Positions 43,553 to 51,464 of a stretch of DNA of 64,000 bases are shown piece after piece (the stretch's first letter is position 1; each line of letters starts with the position of its first letter). The translations under genes were made by a program, and so were the position numbers. The notes beneath the pieces are model-generated. The model did no database searches and was not told the origin of the DNA. It saw only the letters and a list, made by a program, of their open reading frames with translations. The stretch is from Burkholderia sp. SRS-46 (GTDB lineage Bacteria; Pseudomonadota; Gammaproteobacteria; Burkholderiales; Burkholderiaceae), in the NCBI RefSeq assembly GCF_004343775.1, contig NZ_PTXL01000005.1:372001-436000 (forward strand), read 5' to 3'.

Positions 43553-44431
43553 TCAACCCGCGGGCGCGTTGAACGGCTGGGCGATCTTCAGCTCGCGCGC
43601 CACCTCGGCGAACAGGATCGGCAGGCGCACCGGCTTTTCCTCGCAGCGCGCATTGTATTGCGACATCACGCGCGCGATTTCGTCCTCGCTCGCCTCGCCG
43701 GTGGAGATCTTGCCCGTCAGCAGGAAGATCGGCGCACCGCCATTTTCGCTCGAACGGATGCTGCGCACGAGACCCGCGGCGGTCTGGTCGCCGAGCATCC
43801 AGTCGAGGATGTAGCCGTCGAAATCCTCGACCGCCAGTGCCTTGCGGAACGATTCGCCGTCGAAGTACGGGATCGCGTTCACGCCTTTTTCGATGAAGTA
43901 TTCGCATACCGTCTCGGCGACGTCCGGCGAATCGTCGACCACGGCGATGCGCGCCGCGTATGCATTCTGCGGGGCGGCGCGCAGCTCGATCAGGTCGACC
44001 GGATAGGTGCGGCCCTCGCGCGCGTGCTGGCGCTCCGTGACGAGCCATTCGCCCTGCCACTGCAGCGCGACGAAATCCGTATCGGCGTGGCTGCTGGCCT
44101 TCGTCGCGATCGCCGCGCGGCAGCGAAAGCGCCGCGATTCGATCACGAGCGTCGCGTCGAGCATCTCCGGCGCGGCCGCGCCGGCGTGCGCGCCCTTGTC
44201 GTCGAGCAGGATCGCGGGCGGCACGCCGAAGTGCGTCGCGATGTCGTGGAGCTGCGACAGGCTCCACGGGATCATGCCTTTCATCTTGCGGGTGACGACG
44301 GAGAAACTGAGGCCGAGCACATTCGCGATCGTCGTGTTGTGGCTGCGCGGCGGAACGCCGTTTCGGGTCAGGAGGTCGCGCACCTTGGTGGCGGTGATGA
44401 GATCGGCATTGGCCTGCTCGCTGGTGGGCAT
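43553..44431 (-). CDS. Response regulator with N-terminal BetR helix-turn-helix
   Basis: In this 292-residue protein, residues 12-80 are a BetR-type helix-turn-helix (NTTIANVLGLSFSVVTRKMK, then WSLSQLHDIATHFGVPPAIL). A middle domain (about 90-155) has short strands (ATLVIESRRFRCRAAIATKA). The C-terminal receiver (160-285) has D166/D167, acceptor D210 in GYILDWMLG and K266. The output-before-receiver order is the reverse of most response regulators. The start is the ATG at 44431. It is the first gene of an operon with the periplasmic protein and hybrid kinase, and a palindrome lies just upstream. Confidence 0.88.
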   Translation of the reverse strand: MPTSEQANADLITATKVRDLLTRNGVPPRSHNTTIANVLGLSFSVVTRKMKGMIPWSLSQLHDIATHFGVPPAILLDDKGAHAGAAAPEMLDATLVIESRRFRCRAAIATKASSHADTDFVALQWQGEWLVTERQHAREGRTYPVDLIELRAAPQNAYAARIAVVDDSPDVAETVCEYFIEKGVNAIPYFDGESFRKALAVEDFDGYILDWMLGDQTAAGLVRSIRSSENGGAPIFLLTGKISTGEASEDEIARVMSQYNARCEEKPVRLPILFAEVARELKIAQPFNAPAG

Positions 44432-44464
44432 CTCGATGGGGTCTCCGGTGGTTTTCGCGTGAAA

Positions 44465-44489
44465 GCATAGCAAAGCTGACGTGCTATGC
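44465..44489. promoter_or_regulatory. Perfect inverted repeat, candidate BetR-regulator operator
   Basis: GCATAGCA (44465-44472) and TGCTATGC (44482-44489) form perfect 8-bp arms around a 9-bp spacer, 34 bp before the start of the BetR-type regulator gene. Its position suits autoregulation. Confidence 0.65.
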
Positions 44490-44512
44490 AAACTTTAAAT
44501 AAGAGAATCGGC

Positions 44513-44540
44513 TTGACATGCCATTTTTCTGCATTATTAT
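44513..44540 (+). promoter_or_regulatory. Sigma-70-like promoter for the Sel1 lipoprotein gene
   Basis: TTGACA (44513-44518) and TATTAT (44535-44540) are separated by 16 bp and point to the Sel1-repeat gene, about 210 bp upstream of its ATG. Confidence 0.65.
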
Positions 44541-44750
44541 TGCTCACCACGTCACTATTGTTTGTCGCGTCATGTTTAAGCGCGGCGACAAAAGATGACA
44601 AACGATTCAAAGTGGGAACCTGAGAGAGCCTTGTGCCGCGCGTCGGCGCCGTCGGACATCTGTCCGCGGCGCCGCGCCCGACCGGGGTGCGAGCTCACGG
44701 GGGTGAGCTAGCTCGAATTGCGGCGCCAATAAAATTTGAGGACCGTAAAA

Positions 44751-45344
44751 ATGTATCGCCGTTTACTCGCATCGGGGCTGGTGTCGATGCTGCTGGTTGC
44801 CTGTGCGCAGAACCCTTCCGCCGGCAACATGGTGCGCATCTGCGACGACACGGGATGTTCCGACCGACCTAAAGATCAGGTCTCCTACCAAAATAACAAC
44901 GATGACGGAGATCGTGACGAGCCGCGCATCACGGCGCTGAAGACGGCCGCGAAGACCCAGCCGAAGGCCGCCTACGATCTCGGGCTGCGCTATTTCCGCG
45001 GCGACGGCGTGCGCCAGGACAGCTACCAGGCGCTCAAGTGGATGCGCGAGGCCGCCGAGCGCGGCGATCTGCGTGCGCAGAAGGCGCTCGGCGTGTTCTA
45101 TCTGTTCGGGCTGGAGGAGATGGGCTCGGACGCGCGCGAGGCGGAGAAGTGGCTGTCGATCGCGGCCGGCCGCGGCGACAAGGAGTCGAAGAAACTGCTC
45201 GAGCAGGCGCGGGCGGACAAGAAGGCTGACGAAGAGGACTACAAATGGCGCACGCAATGGCGTGACGTCTATTACGGCTACTGGTATTCGGGCTATCCGT
45301 ATTACGGCGTCTGGCAGCAGACGTCCTGGTACTACGGCTATTGA
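44751..45344 (+). CDS. Sel1-repeat lipoprotein
   Basis: This 197-residue lipoprotein has lipobox LVAC with the acylated cysteine at residue 18. After an Asn/Asp-rich linker it contains Sel1-like repeats (AAYDLGLRYFRGDGVRQDSY, then ALKWMREAAERGDLRAQKAL, and EAEKWLSIAAGRGDKESKKL). The C-terminus is rich in Tyr/Trp (YYGYWYSGYPYYGVW). GAGG lies 9 nt before the ATG. The repeats suggest protein-protein interaction in the periplasm. The CsgG-like lipoprotein gene follows in the same direction. Confidence 0.85.
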   Translation: MYRRLLASGLVSMLLVACAQNPSAGNMVRICDDTGCSDRPKDQVSYQNNNDDGDRDEPRITALKTAAKTQPKAAYDLGLRYFRGDGVRQDSYQALKWMREAAERGDLRAQKALGVFYLFGLEEMGSDAREAEKWLSIAAGRGDKESKKLLEQARADKKADEEDYKWRTQWRDVYYGYWYSGYPYYGVWQQTSWYYGY

Positions 45345-45461
45345 CCGGTACCGCAAGCATCGGGGCTGCGGGGAGACCACCATCGCGCGCCTTGCCGGGG
45401 GCTTATCGAGGTTCGCATGGACGCATAAGCCGGACATCGACTCATCCATATCGATAACGAC

Positions 45462-46289
45462 ATGAAGACCATCCTCTCCAACCGTTTCGCACAATGTGCA
45501 CTGACCGCGGCGTTGGCCGCTTCCGTTGCCGCATGCGGCGGCATTGTCTCGCCGGGCGGCCAGAACGCCGGCGTGACCGGCGCGGCCGCGGGCGGCGCGA
45601 GCGCCGGCGCGGATTCGACGCTGCAGCGCTGCGCGTCGCCGCTCGGAACGATCGCGGTCGACGACGGCCGTAACGCCGACTGGTGGGGCCCGTTCGGCAG
45701 CGCGACCAAGATCACCACCATCGATCCGCTGCTGCGCCTCGCGGTGCAGCAGTCGAACTGCTTTGTGATCACGTCGATCGGCAACCAGAAATCCGACGCG
45801 CGCCTGACGCGCATCACGCAGATGCAGCGCAATTCCGGCGAATACCGCGCGGGCTCGAAACAGCAGAAGGGCCAGCGCGTCGCGGCCGACTACTACATGG
45901 AACCGCAGATCGTCATCAACGATTCGCCGATCGGCGGCATCGGCAGCATGGTCGGCGGCCTGATCGGCAACAGCGCGATCGCGGCGGTGGCGGGCCACCT
46001 GCAGACGAAGGCGTCGGTCGTGACGCTGACGCTGTTCGACGTGCGCTCGGCCGTGCAGATCGCCGCGTCGGAAGGCAGCTCGACGGCGACCAACTACGGC
46101 GCGGCGCTGGCCGGCTTCGGCGGCGGCGTGGGCGGCGGCCTGGCCGGCTTCTCGACGACGCCGGAAGGCAAGGCGACGGTCGTCGCGTTCATCGACGCGT
46201 ACAACAAGATGGTCGTCGCGCTGCGCAACTACAAGGCGCAGGACGTGAAGGGCGGCCTCGGCCGCGGCGGCCAGCTGCAGGTCAACTGA
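45462..46289 (+). CDS. CsgG-like outer-membrane lipoprotein
   Basis: This 275-residue lipoprotein (lipobox SVAAC, cysteine 25) continues with a Gly/Ala-rich region and then a CsgG/HfaB-like domain: IAVDDGRNADWWGPFGSATK, LRLAVQQSNCFVITSIGNQK, ADYYMEPQIVINDSPIGGIG and VTLTLFDVRSAVQIAASEGS. CsgG-type proteins form or support outer-membrane export channels for curli or holdfast parts. The glycine-rich part near 220-240 (GFGGGVGGGLAGF) could be membrane-associated. It is co-directional with the Sel1 gene. Confidence 0.8.
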   Translation: MKTILSNRFAQCALTAALAASVAACGGIVSPGGQNAGVTGAAAGGASAGADSTLQRCASPLGTIAVDDGRNADWWGPFGSATKITTIDPLLRLAVQQSNCFVITSIGNQKSDARLTRITQMQRNSGEYRAGSKQQKGQRVAADYYMEPQIVINDSPIGGIGSMVGGLIGNSAIAAVAGHLQTKASVVTLTLFDVRSAVQIAASEGSSTATNYGAALAGFGGGVGGGLAGFSTTPEGKATVVAFIDAYNKMVVALRNYKAQDVKGGLGRGGQLQVN

Positions 46290-46687
46290 TGCATTGGGCG
46301 GAGCGCGCCGCCAACCGGCCCGCCGGCCGATGCGGGTGGCGCTGCCCGCCCGCCTGTTCCCGGTTGTCGTGCGACCGGCGCGCGCTTGCGACCCGGACGC
46401 CCGCTTCCCTGCGCTGAAGCGCGGGTGCTGATCCCGCGCCAGCCGGCCCGGTCTGCCGCAATGGCCGATCGGTTTCGTCGCTTCCTTCATCTGCTCGATG
46501 ACGGTGCTGGACGTGTCGTCGAGCGCCTTGAGCTTCGCGACGCGCTTTTGCCGTGCGACGAGGTTCGCATCGGCCTGCCGCCAATCGCTGGTCCGGCCGA
46601 TTCGGCCTCGTGGACATCCCGCATCGAACGGCGCGTCGGACATCGCGCCCACAAACCTCGACAGTCTGCTTTTTTTACGAGGTTTTT

Positions 46688-46733
46688 TAGTTCGAGTTCA
46701 ATAGTAAATTCAAATCATATTTGACAAGTACTA
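46688..46733 (+). promoter_or_regulatory. Paired RcsB-like boxes upstream of the first hybrid kinase
   Basis: TAGTTCGAGTTCAA (46688-46701) and TTTGACAAGTACTA (46720-46733) are 14-bp 6-2-6 dyads with starts 32 bp apart. The same paired arrangement precedes both pilin genes and the adhesin gene. The kinase ATG is 141 bp downstream. No clear -10 was found at the distance seen in the other pairs. Confidence 0.55.
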
Positions 46734-46815
46734 AACAAGATGCGGGCGACTGATTTCTGACGGGTCGTTTGGCATGATCGCGGCATCCCTATTTTCGAGC
46801 GCCGCCATCGCGACG

Positions 46816-46860
46816 AACGCTCCGACCGGAAACCCGTGCGGTTTTCGGCTTCGGAGCGTT
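46816..46860 (+). promoter_or_regulatory. Long hairpin in the kinase leader
   Basis: Perfect 10-bp arms AACGCTCCGA (46816-46825) and TCGGAGCGTT (46851-46860) enclose an inner GGAAACC/GGTTTTC pairing, followed by GTCGTTTTGC and the ATG at 46874. The only GGAG near the start lies in the right arm, so the structure may limit translation or terminate transcription. Confidence 0.6.
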
Positions 46861-46873
46861 GTCGTTTTGCACC

Positions 46874-49800
46874 ATGCCCTACAGCCCGCTTCAGTCCATC
46901 CGCCGCTATCAGAGCATTTCGATGTTCGGTGGCGGCATCGTCGTGACGGTCCTGATCCTGATCGCCTGTGCGCTCGGGATGGCATCGATCGTCTACGGGC
47001 ACCTCGGGGCCGAGCGGCGCAATTTCCTGAACGGCAAGGAAGAGACGCTCGACGAGTTCAAGGTGAGCGAGACGTCGTTCCGTAACGGCGTGGCCAATAC
47101 GCAGCTGATCTGGCAAGAGCTCGCGCGGGCGCCGGACAGCGTCGTCGATGCCTTCTTCGATAACGACCAGCGGATCGTGATCAAGCCGTATCCGTCGCTC
47201 GTGGTGGGGGTGCCGGGGCAGACCGGCAACCGCGCCGAGGTCGCGCGCTATCTCGCGTTGTCGGCGTTGCTGTCGCGCATTTGCGCGGCGAGCTCGATCA
47301 ATCGCGGCCAGCTGCTGGAGGGTTATCACTACAGCACCCGCGCCGGCGTGTTCGGCCTCGTGCCCACCATGGACGCAAGCTGGCCGGCGCTGGCGACGCC
47401 CGAGCAGCGCGCGCGCGTGCTGGATGCGCTGCGGATCGATTTCGGCGATGCGCCGCCGCCGGCGCCGGGCGAGCGGCCCCGCGTGCGCTGGCTGCCGCCC
47501 TACGACGGCCCCGTCTCGGGGCAGGCCCGGATCAGGATCGCCGCGCAGGCGTATGCGCACGGCGAGCCGTTCGCGGTTCTCGTGACCGAATACGCGCCGG
47601 ATGTCCTGCTGTCGTGGCTGCCCGAGGCGCGGACACCGGAAGGGGCCTTCTTCATCACCACCGCGGATAACCAGCTCGTGACGGTGGATCGCCGTGCCGG
47701 GGCCGATCGCGCGCTGCGCGACCGCCTGCGGGGGCTCGACGCGCCGCGTGACCTGTCGAGGCCGGACAGCCCCGTGTTCCGCGACGGCTTCGTGGTGTTT
47801 CGCGGCACGCTCGATTCGACCGGCTGGGTCCTCGGCTATGCGATTGCGTGGACGGATATCGCGGCAGGCGTCGCGTGGCAGGCGGGCACGCTCGCCACCG
47901 CGACGCTGCTGACGCTGGCGGTGATGTGGACGCTGCTGGTGCGGTTCTACCGGCGCACGCTGGTGCCCGTCTATGCGCGCTCGCAACGCGTGTTCGACAG
48001 CGAGGAGCTGTGCCGGAACGTGATCGAGACGGCGCCGATCGGCCTCGGCCTGATTTCCCGGTCGGATCGCCGGTTGATGCTCGCCAGCGGGATGCTGACG
48101 GCGCTGGTTGCACGATACGGCGGCGATTGCCGTGCGCTGTCCGGGCAGATCGTCGAGCGCTACGAAGCCTTTCTCGCGGAGGGCGCATCCGAAGGCGCGA
48201 TGCAGGTCGAGCTTCTGCTGAATGGCCCGGGCGACGCGCGCCTGCATCTCGAAGTCATCGCGCGCGGGGCGCGGTATCAGGGCGAGGAGGTGCTGATCGC
48301 GGCGGTGGTCGACGTGACGGCGAAGCGCCGGCTGGTGCAGACGCTCGAGGAAGCGGTGCGCGCGGCCGATTCGGCCAATTCGGCCAAGTCGTCGTTCCTG
48401 GCCGCGATGACCCACGAGATCCGCACGCCGCTCAACGTCATTCTCGGCAATCTCGAACTGCTCGACCGCTCGGCGCTCGACGCCGCGCAACGCAGCCGGG
48501 TGCAGACGCTGCAAACCTCCGCGACGAGCCTGCTGGCACTCGTCAGCGACATTCTTGATTTCTCGAAGATCGAGGCCGGCGCGATGTCGGTCGAGTCGAT
48601 CGAGTTCGACGTGATCGCGGTGATCGCGCGCGAGCTCGGCGCCTTCGCGCCGATCGCGAAAGCCAAGGGCTTGCCGCTGTTCTGCGACATCGACGCGAAC
48701 GGCACGCAGCGGATGCGCGGCGATCCGACGCGGCTGGCACAGGTGCTCGGCAATCTGTTGAACAACGCGATCAAGTTCACCGGCGACGGCTGCGTCACGG
48801 TGCGGGTCTCGACCATCCGGACCCGGCACAGCGGCACCGATCTCGTGATCCATGTCGAAGATACGGGCATCGGCATTGCCGATGCGTCCCGGCACAAGCT
48901 GTTCCGGGCGTTCTCGCAAGTCGACGCGTCGATTACGCGCGAGTATGGCGGCACCGGGCTCGGGCTGGCGCTGTGCGATCGGCTCGTGACGGCGATGGGC
49001 GGGTGGATCTCGGTCGCGAGTACGCCGGGCGCGGGCAGTCGCTTCACCGTGCGCCTGCCGCTCGGCATGCCCGCCGCCGCGCCCGATCAGGGCCGGGCGT
49101 TCGACGGGCGTCGGCTGCTGCTGATCGCCGCGCGGGACGAATGGCGGGACTTTGCATTGCCGCATCTGCGCGCCTGGGGATTCGAAGTCGACGTGCGCGA
49201 CCGCCCGACCTGCACGCCGGCCGAAATCGATGCGCAGGCAGCCGCGGTCGTGCTGATCGGCGATTCGGCGGCCTGGCCACACGAGGCACTCGACCGTCTC
49301 GCCGAACGCGCGCCGCTCGTGCTTGCGACGCCGGACGGGCCGCTGCAGCCCTACGACGCCGGCGGGACGATGCGCGTATCCGGCTATTCGCTCGGCGGCT
49401 TGCGAAGTGCGTTGACCCAGGCGATGGCGGGCGCGCCGGCATCCGCCGGCCGCCGGCGACGCCGGGCGGACGAGCCGCATGCGGCGCGCCGGCAAGGTCC
49501 GTTGCGCGTGCTGCTGGCCGACGACGGGACGGTCAACGGCGCGATTTTCCGCGAGCAGCTCGAAGTGCTCGGTTGTACGGTCCGCGTGGCCGGGCTCGCG
49601 CAGCACGTGCTCGACGCGCTGGCTGCCGACTCGTGGGACGTGCTGCTGCTGGGCGCCGACCTCCCGGACATGCAGGCGTGTGCGCTGGCCGAGACGGTGC
49701 GTGGCCGCGGGCGGTCGTGCGATGTGGTGGTCGTCACCTCGCATCTCGCGCCGGACACGATGCGTCGTTACGCGGCGGCCAAGGTGGAAAAGGTACTGAC

Positions 49801-49930
49801 CATGCCGGTGACGCTTGCGCATTTGCGCGGCGTGCTGGCGCGCGTGTCGCAGCAGCGCGGTGCCGGCGTCAAGGGCGAGGTGGAACGAGATCAGGATATC
49901 GCGCGCGCGACGCATGGCAGCCTTGCATGA
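46874..49930 (+). CDS. RcsC-like hybrid histidine kinase with degenerate receiver (CblS-like)
   Basis: This is a 1018-residue inner-membrane kinase. TM1 is about 17-42, the periplasmic domain 43-335, TM2 336-358, and a PAS-like segment 375-485. The HisKA helix has H514 (AAMTHEIRTPLNVI), the ATPase domain N631, DTGIGI and GGTGLGL. A divergent receiver-like stretch (745-850) and a second receiver (877-992) follow. The last keeps D883/D884 but has G927 where the phospho-acceptor belongs (DVLLLGADLP) and M977 instead of the invariant lysine. It is probably the sensor controlling the downstream fimbriae, by analogy with CblS of cable pili. No strong ribosome site precedes ATG 46874. Confidence 0.9.
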   Translation: MPYSPLQSIRRYQSISMFGGGIVVTVLILIACALGMASIVYGHLGAERRNFLNGKEETLDEFKVSETSFRNGVANTQLIWQELARAPDSVVDAFFDNDQRIVIKPYPSLVVGVPGQTGNRAEVARYLALSALLSRICAASSINRGQLLEGYHYSTRAGVFGLVPTMDASWPALATPEQRARVLDALRIDFGDAPPPAPGERPRVRWLPPYDGPVSGQARIRIAAQAYAHGEPFAVLVTEYAPDVLLSWLPEARTPEGAFFITTADNQLVTVDRRAGADRALRDRLRGLDAPRDLSRPDSPVFRDGFVVFRGTLDSTGWVLGYAIAWTDIAAGVAWQAGTLATATLLTLAVMWTLLVRFYRRTLVPVYARSQRVFDSEELCRNVIETAPIGLGLISRSDRRLMLASGMLTALVARYGGDCRALSGQIVERYEAFLAEGASEGAMQVELLLNGPGDARLHLEVIARGARYQGEEVLIAAVVDVTAKRRLVQTLEEAVRAADSANSAKSSFLAAMTHEIRTPLNVILGNLELLDRSALDAAQRSRVQTLQTSATSLLALVSDILDFSKIEAGAMSVESIEFDVIAVIARELGAFAPIAKAKGLPLFCDIDANGTQRMRGDPTRLAQVLGNLLNNAIKFTGDGCVTVRVSTIRTRHSGTDLVIHVEDTGIGIADASRHKLFRAFSQVDASITREYGGTGLGLALCDRLVTAMGGWISVASTPGAGSRFTVRLPLGMPAAAPDQGRAFDGRRLLLIAARDEWRDFALPHLRAWGFEVDVRDRPTCTPAEIDAQAAAVVLIGDSAAWPHEALDRLAERAPLVLATPDGPLQPYDAGGTMRVSGYSLGGLRSALTQAMAGAPASAGRRRRRADEPHAARRQGPLRVLLADDGTVNGAIFREQLEVLGCTVRVAGLAQHVLDALAADSWDVLLLGADLPDMQACALAETVRGRGRSCDVVVVTSHLAPDTMRRYAAAKVEKVLTMPVTLAHLRGVLARVSQQRGAGVKGEVERDQDIARATHGSLA

Positions 49931-50042
49931 TGCGCGGCAGGCCGCCCGCAGGCAGCGGGAACGCGTGGCCGGCGAATGAAAGGCGGGACGTCGATTGGCT
50001 TCGTGCAACGCACGATTTTTTATAAGAGAGGAGGGCAGGACC

Positions 50043-50240
50043 GTGCGCCAAATGGTGAAGGTTTTCACATTGCTGCTCGGTTTCGCGACGCTTCCCGAGA
50101 AGTCGAGACGGGAATTTATCCTGAAGATGAACGAATTCCTGATCATGTCGCCGCTGCAGAAGCGGCGGGTGATCGGCGAGTGGAAGCAAGTCGCGGACAG
50201 CGACCGAGACGGGCCGGACGAGGACGCGATCCGGCAGTAA
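50043..50240 (+). CDS. 65-residue protein between kinase and regulator genes
   Basis: The GTG start has a perfect AGGAGGG 7 nt upstream. The protein reads MRQMVKVFTLLLGFATLPEK then SRREFILKMNEFLIMSPLQK and ends with an acidic DSDRDGPDEDAIRQ. It is helical and amphipathic with a basic middle, has no signal peptide, and matches no family I recognise. Its place inside the kinase-regulator cluster makes an auxiliary or connector role possible, which is inference. Confidence 0.7.
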   Translation: MRQMVKVFTLLLGFATLPEKSRREFILKMNEFLIMSPLQKRRVIGEWKQVADSDRDGPDEDAIRQ

Positions 50241-50662
50241 GGCGGCGAGCCCCCGATGGGCGCGAACGCGCGGCGCCGCGACAGCGTGCAACCGGGGGGC
50301 CGCGATTCCGCGTGAACGGATCGACGGTCGCGGCGGTCGGATAACCGCAGCGCATTCGCGCAGGCTGCCGCGCGGCGATCGAGTGGCCGCCGCATCGATC
50401 CGACCACCCCGCGCGTCGCAAGATGCCGCCCGCCGCAACGTGCGTGCTCGGGGCGGCGCATGGTGGCTTGCGGGGCGCTCCCGGGTGTTCCCGCCAATGC
50501 ACGCGCTAACGGCTGCCTCATTTATCTTAGAATTGTGTCGCGCATGTTCATCCGGCGCGCGGAATGCGGCGTTTCGTCGACGCGATGTCATGCGATCCGA
50601 TCGAACCCTGCCGATTCCGGCAGTCGGGTGCACGATCGGAAGCCTCGGGGAGAACAGATACC
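50241..50662. other. Intergenic region before the RcsB-like regulator
   Basis: About 420 bases, GC-rich, without a recognised gene. A CATTTATCTTAGAATTGTG patch near 50519-50537 is the only AT-rich segment and may hold the regulator promoter. No RcsB-like pair of boxes was found here. Confidence 0.45.
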
Positions 50663-51355
50663 ATGGATGAATTCTTTGTACGGGTAATGGTGGCGGACGA
50701 TCATCCTGCATCTGCGCTCGGGATGTCGCAGGCGCTGGCCGGCAGCAGCACCGTCAGGCTGGTGGGCACCGTGTCCAATTCGACCGACCTGGTGACCGCG
50801 CTCGACGACAGCCCGATCGACGTTCTCGTGGCGGACTACGTGATGCCGGGCGGCAAGTATGGCGATGGGATCGCATTGCTGTCGTTCCTGCAGCGCCGCT
50901 ACCCGGCGTTGCGTCTGGTGACGATCACGATGATCGACAATCCGAGCGTGCTGCACGCGATCCGGAAACAGGGCGTCGGCTGCATCCTGAGCAAGTCGGA
51001 CGCGATTTCGCACCTGGTCGGTGCTGTGCACGCCGCTTACGTGGGCGCCAACTATCTGTCGCCGTACATCAAGAAGCTGCTGGACGAGACGGTCACGGCG
51101 CCGACGGCGCGGCCGTTGACCACGCGCGAGATCGAGGTGGTCAGGCTGTATTGCGCCGGCTATACGGTCGGCGAGATTGCGACGCAACTGCATCGCAGCA
51201 AGCAGACCATCAGCTCGCAGAAATCGAGCGCGATGAAGAAGCTCGGCATCGTGCGCGACGCGGATCTGATCCGCTACGCCGACGAGGGCCAAATTCCGGA
51301 CGCACCGGCCTCCGGCGCGCCCGCGGAAAGCCGGCCGCCCGAGCGCGATGCCTGA
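50663..51355 (+). CDS. RcsB-like response regulator (CblR-like)
   Basis: This 230-residue NarL/LuxR-type regulator has a receiver with D12/D13, acceptor D58 (DVLVADYVMP) and K111. The linker leads to a LuxR helix-turn-helix (150-208) whose recognition helix HRSKQTISSQKSSAMKKLGI is very close to that of RcsB. The C-terminal 20 residues are Pro/Ala-rich. The ATG at 50663 is preceded by GGGGAGAA. It is flanked by two hybrid kinases, so it is the likely output of both and the best candidate to bind the 14-bp paired boxes near the fimbrial genes. Confidence 0.92.
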   Translation: MDEFFVRVMVADDHPASALGMSQALAGSSTVRLVGTVSNSTDLVTALDDSPIDVLVADYVMPGGKYGDGIALLSFLQRRYPALRLVTITMIDNPSVLHAIRKQGVGCILSKSDAISHLVGAVHAAYVGANYLSPYIKKLLDETVTAPTARPLTTREIEVVRLYCAGYTVGEIATQLHRSKQTISSQKSSAMKKLGIVRDADLIRYADEGQIPDAPASGAPAESRPPERDA

Positions 51356-51464
51356 CCGCGATTCGACGCACGCCGGCGGGCGCACCGCCCTGCGGTTCGC
51401 TCCGGCATGACCGGGAACGCCACCGGAACGCGCGGCGGCTGACGCGAGCGGCAGTCCGGAGCCG

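Larger units (their letters stand above)
44432..44750. other. Regulatory region between the BetR operon and the Sel1 lipoprotein
   Basis: These roughly 320 bases, locally AT-rich (44490-44610), hold a palindrome for the minus-strand operon and a sigma-70-like promoter for the plus strand, followed by a leader of about 200 nt with a GAGCTCAC/GGTGAGCT hairpin near 44690-44715. No small gene was recognised. Confidence 0.6.
46290..46873. other. Intergenic region before the RcsC-like kinase
   Basis: The first 350 bases are GC-rich with no full gene; a minus-strand stretch near 46490-46620 reads like a protein fragment (WRQADANLVARQKRVAKLKA, then LDDTSSTVIEQMKEATKP) without start or end. The last 200 bases turn AT-rich and hold a pair of RcsB-like boxes and a long hairpin before the kinase start. 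Confidence 0.5.

Noticed and set aside
44600-44750. Possible riboswitch in the Sel1 leader (ACCTGAGA near 44618)
   Set aside because: CTGAGA is part of the thiamine element, but the second conserved half and the required stems are absent, and the downstream gene has no thiamine role.
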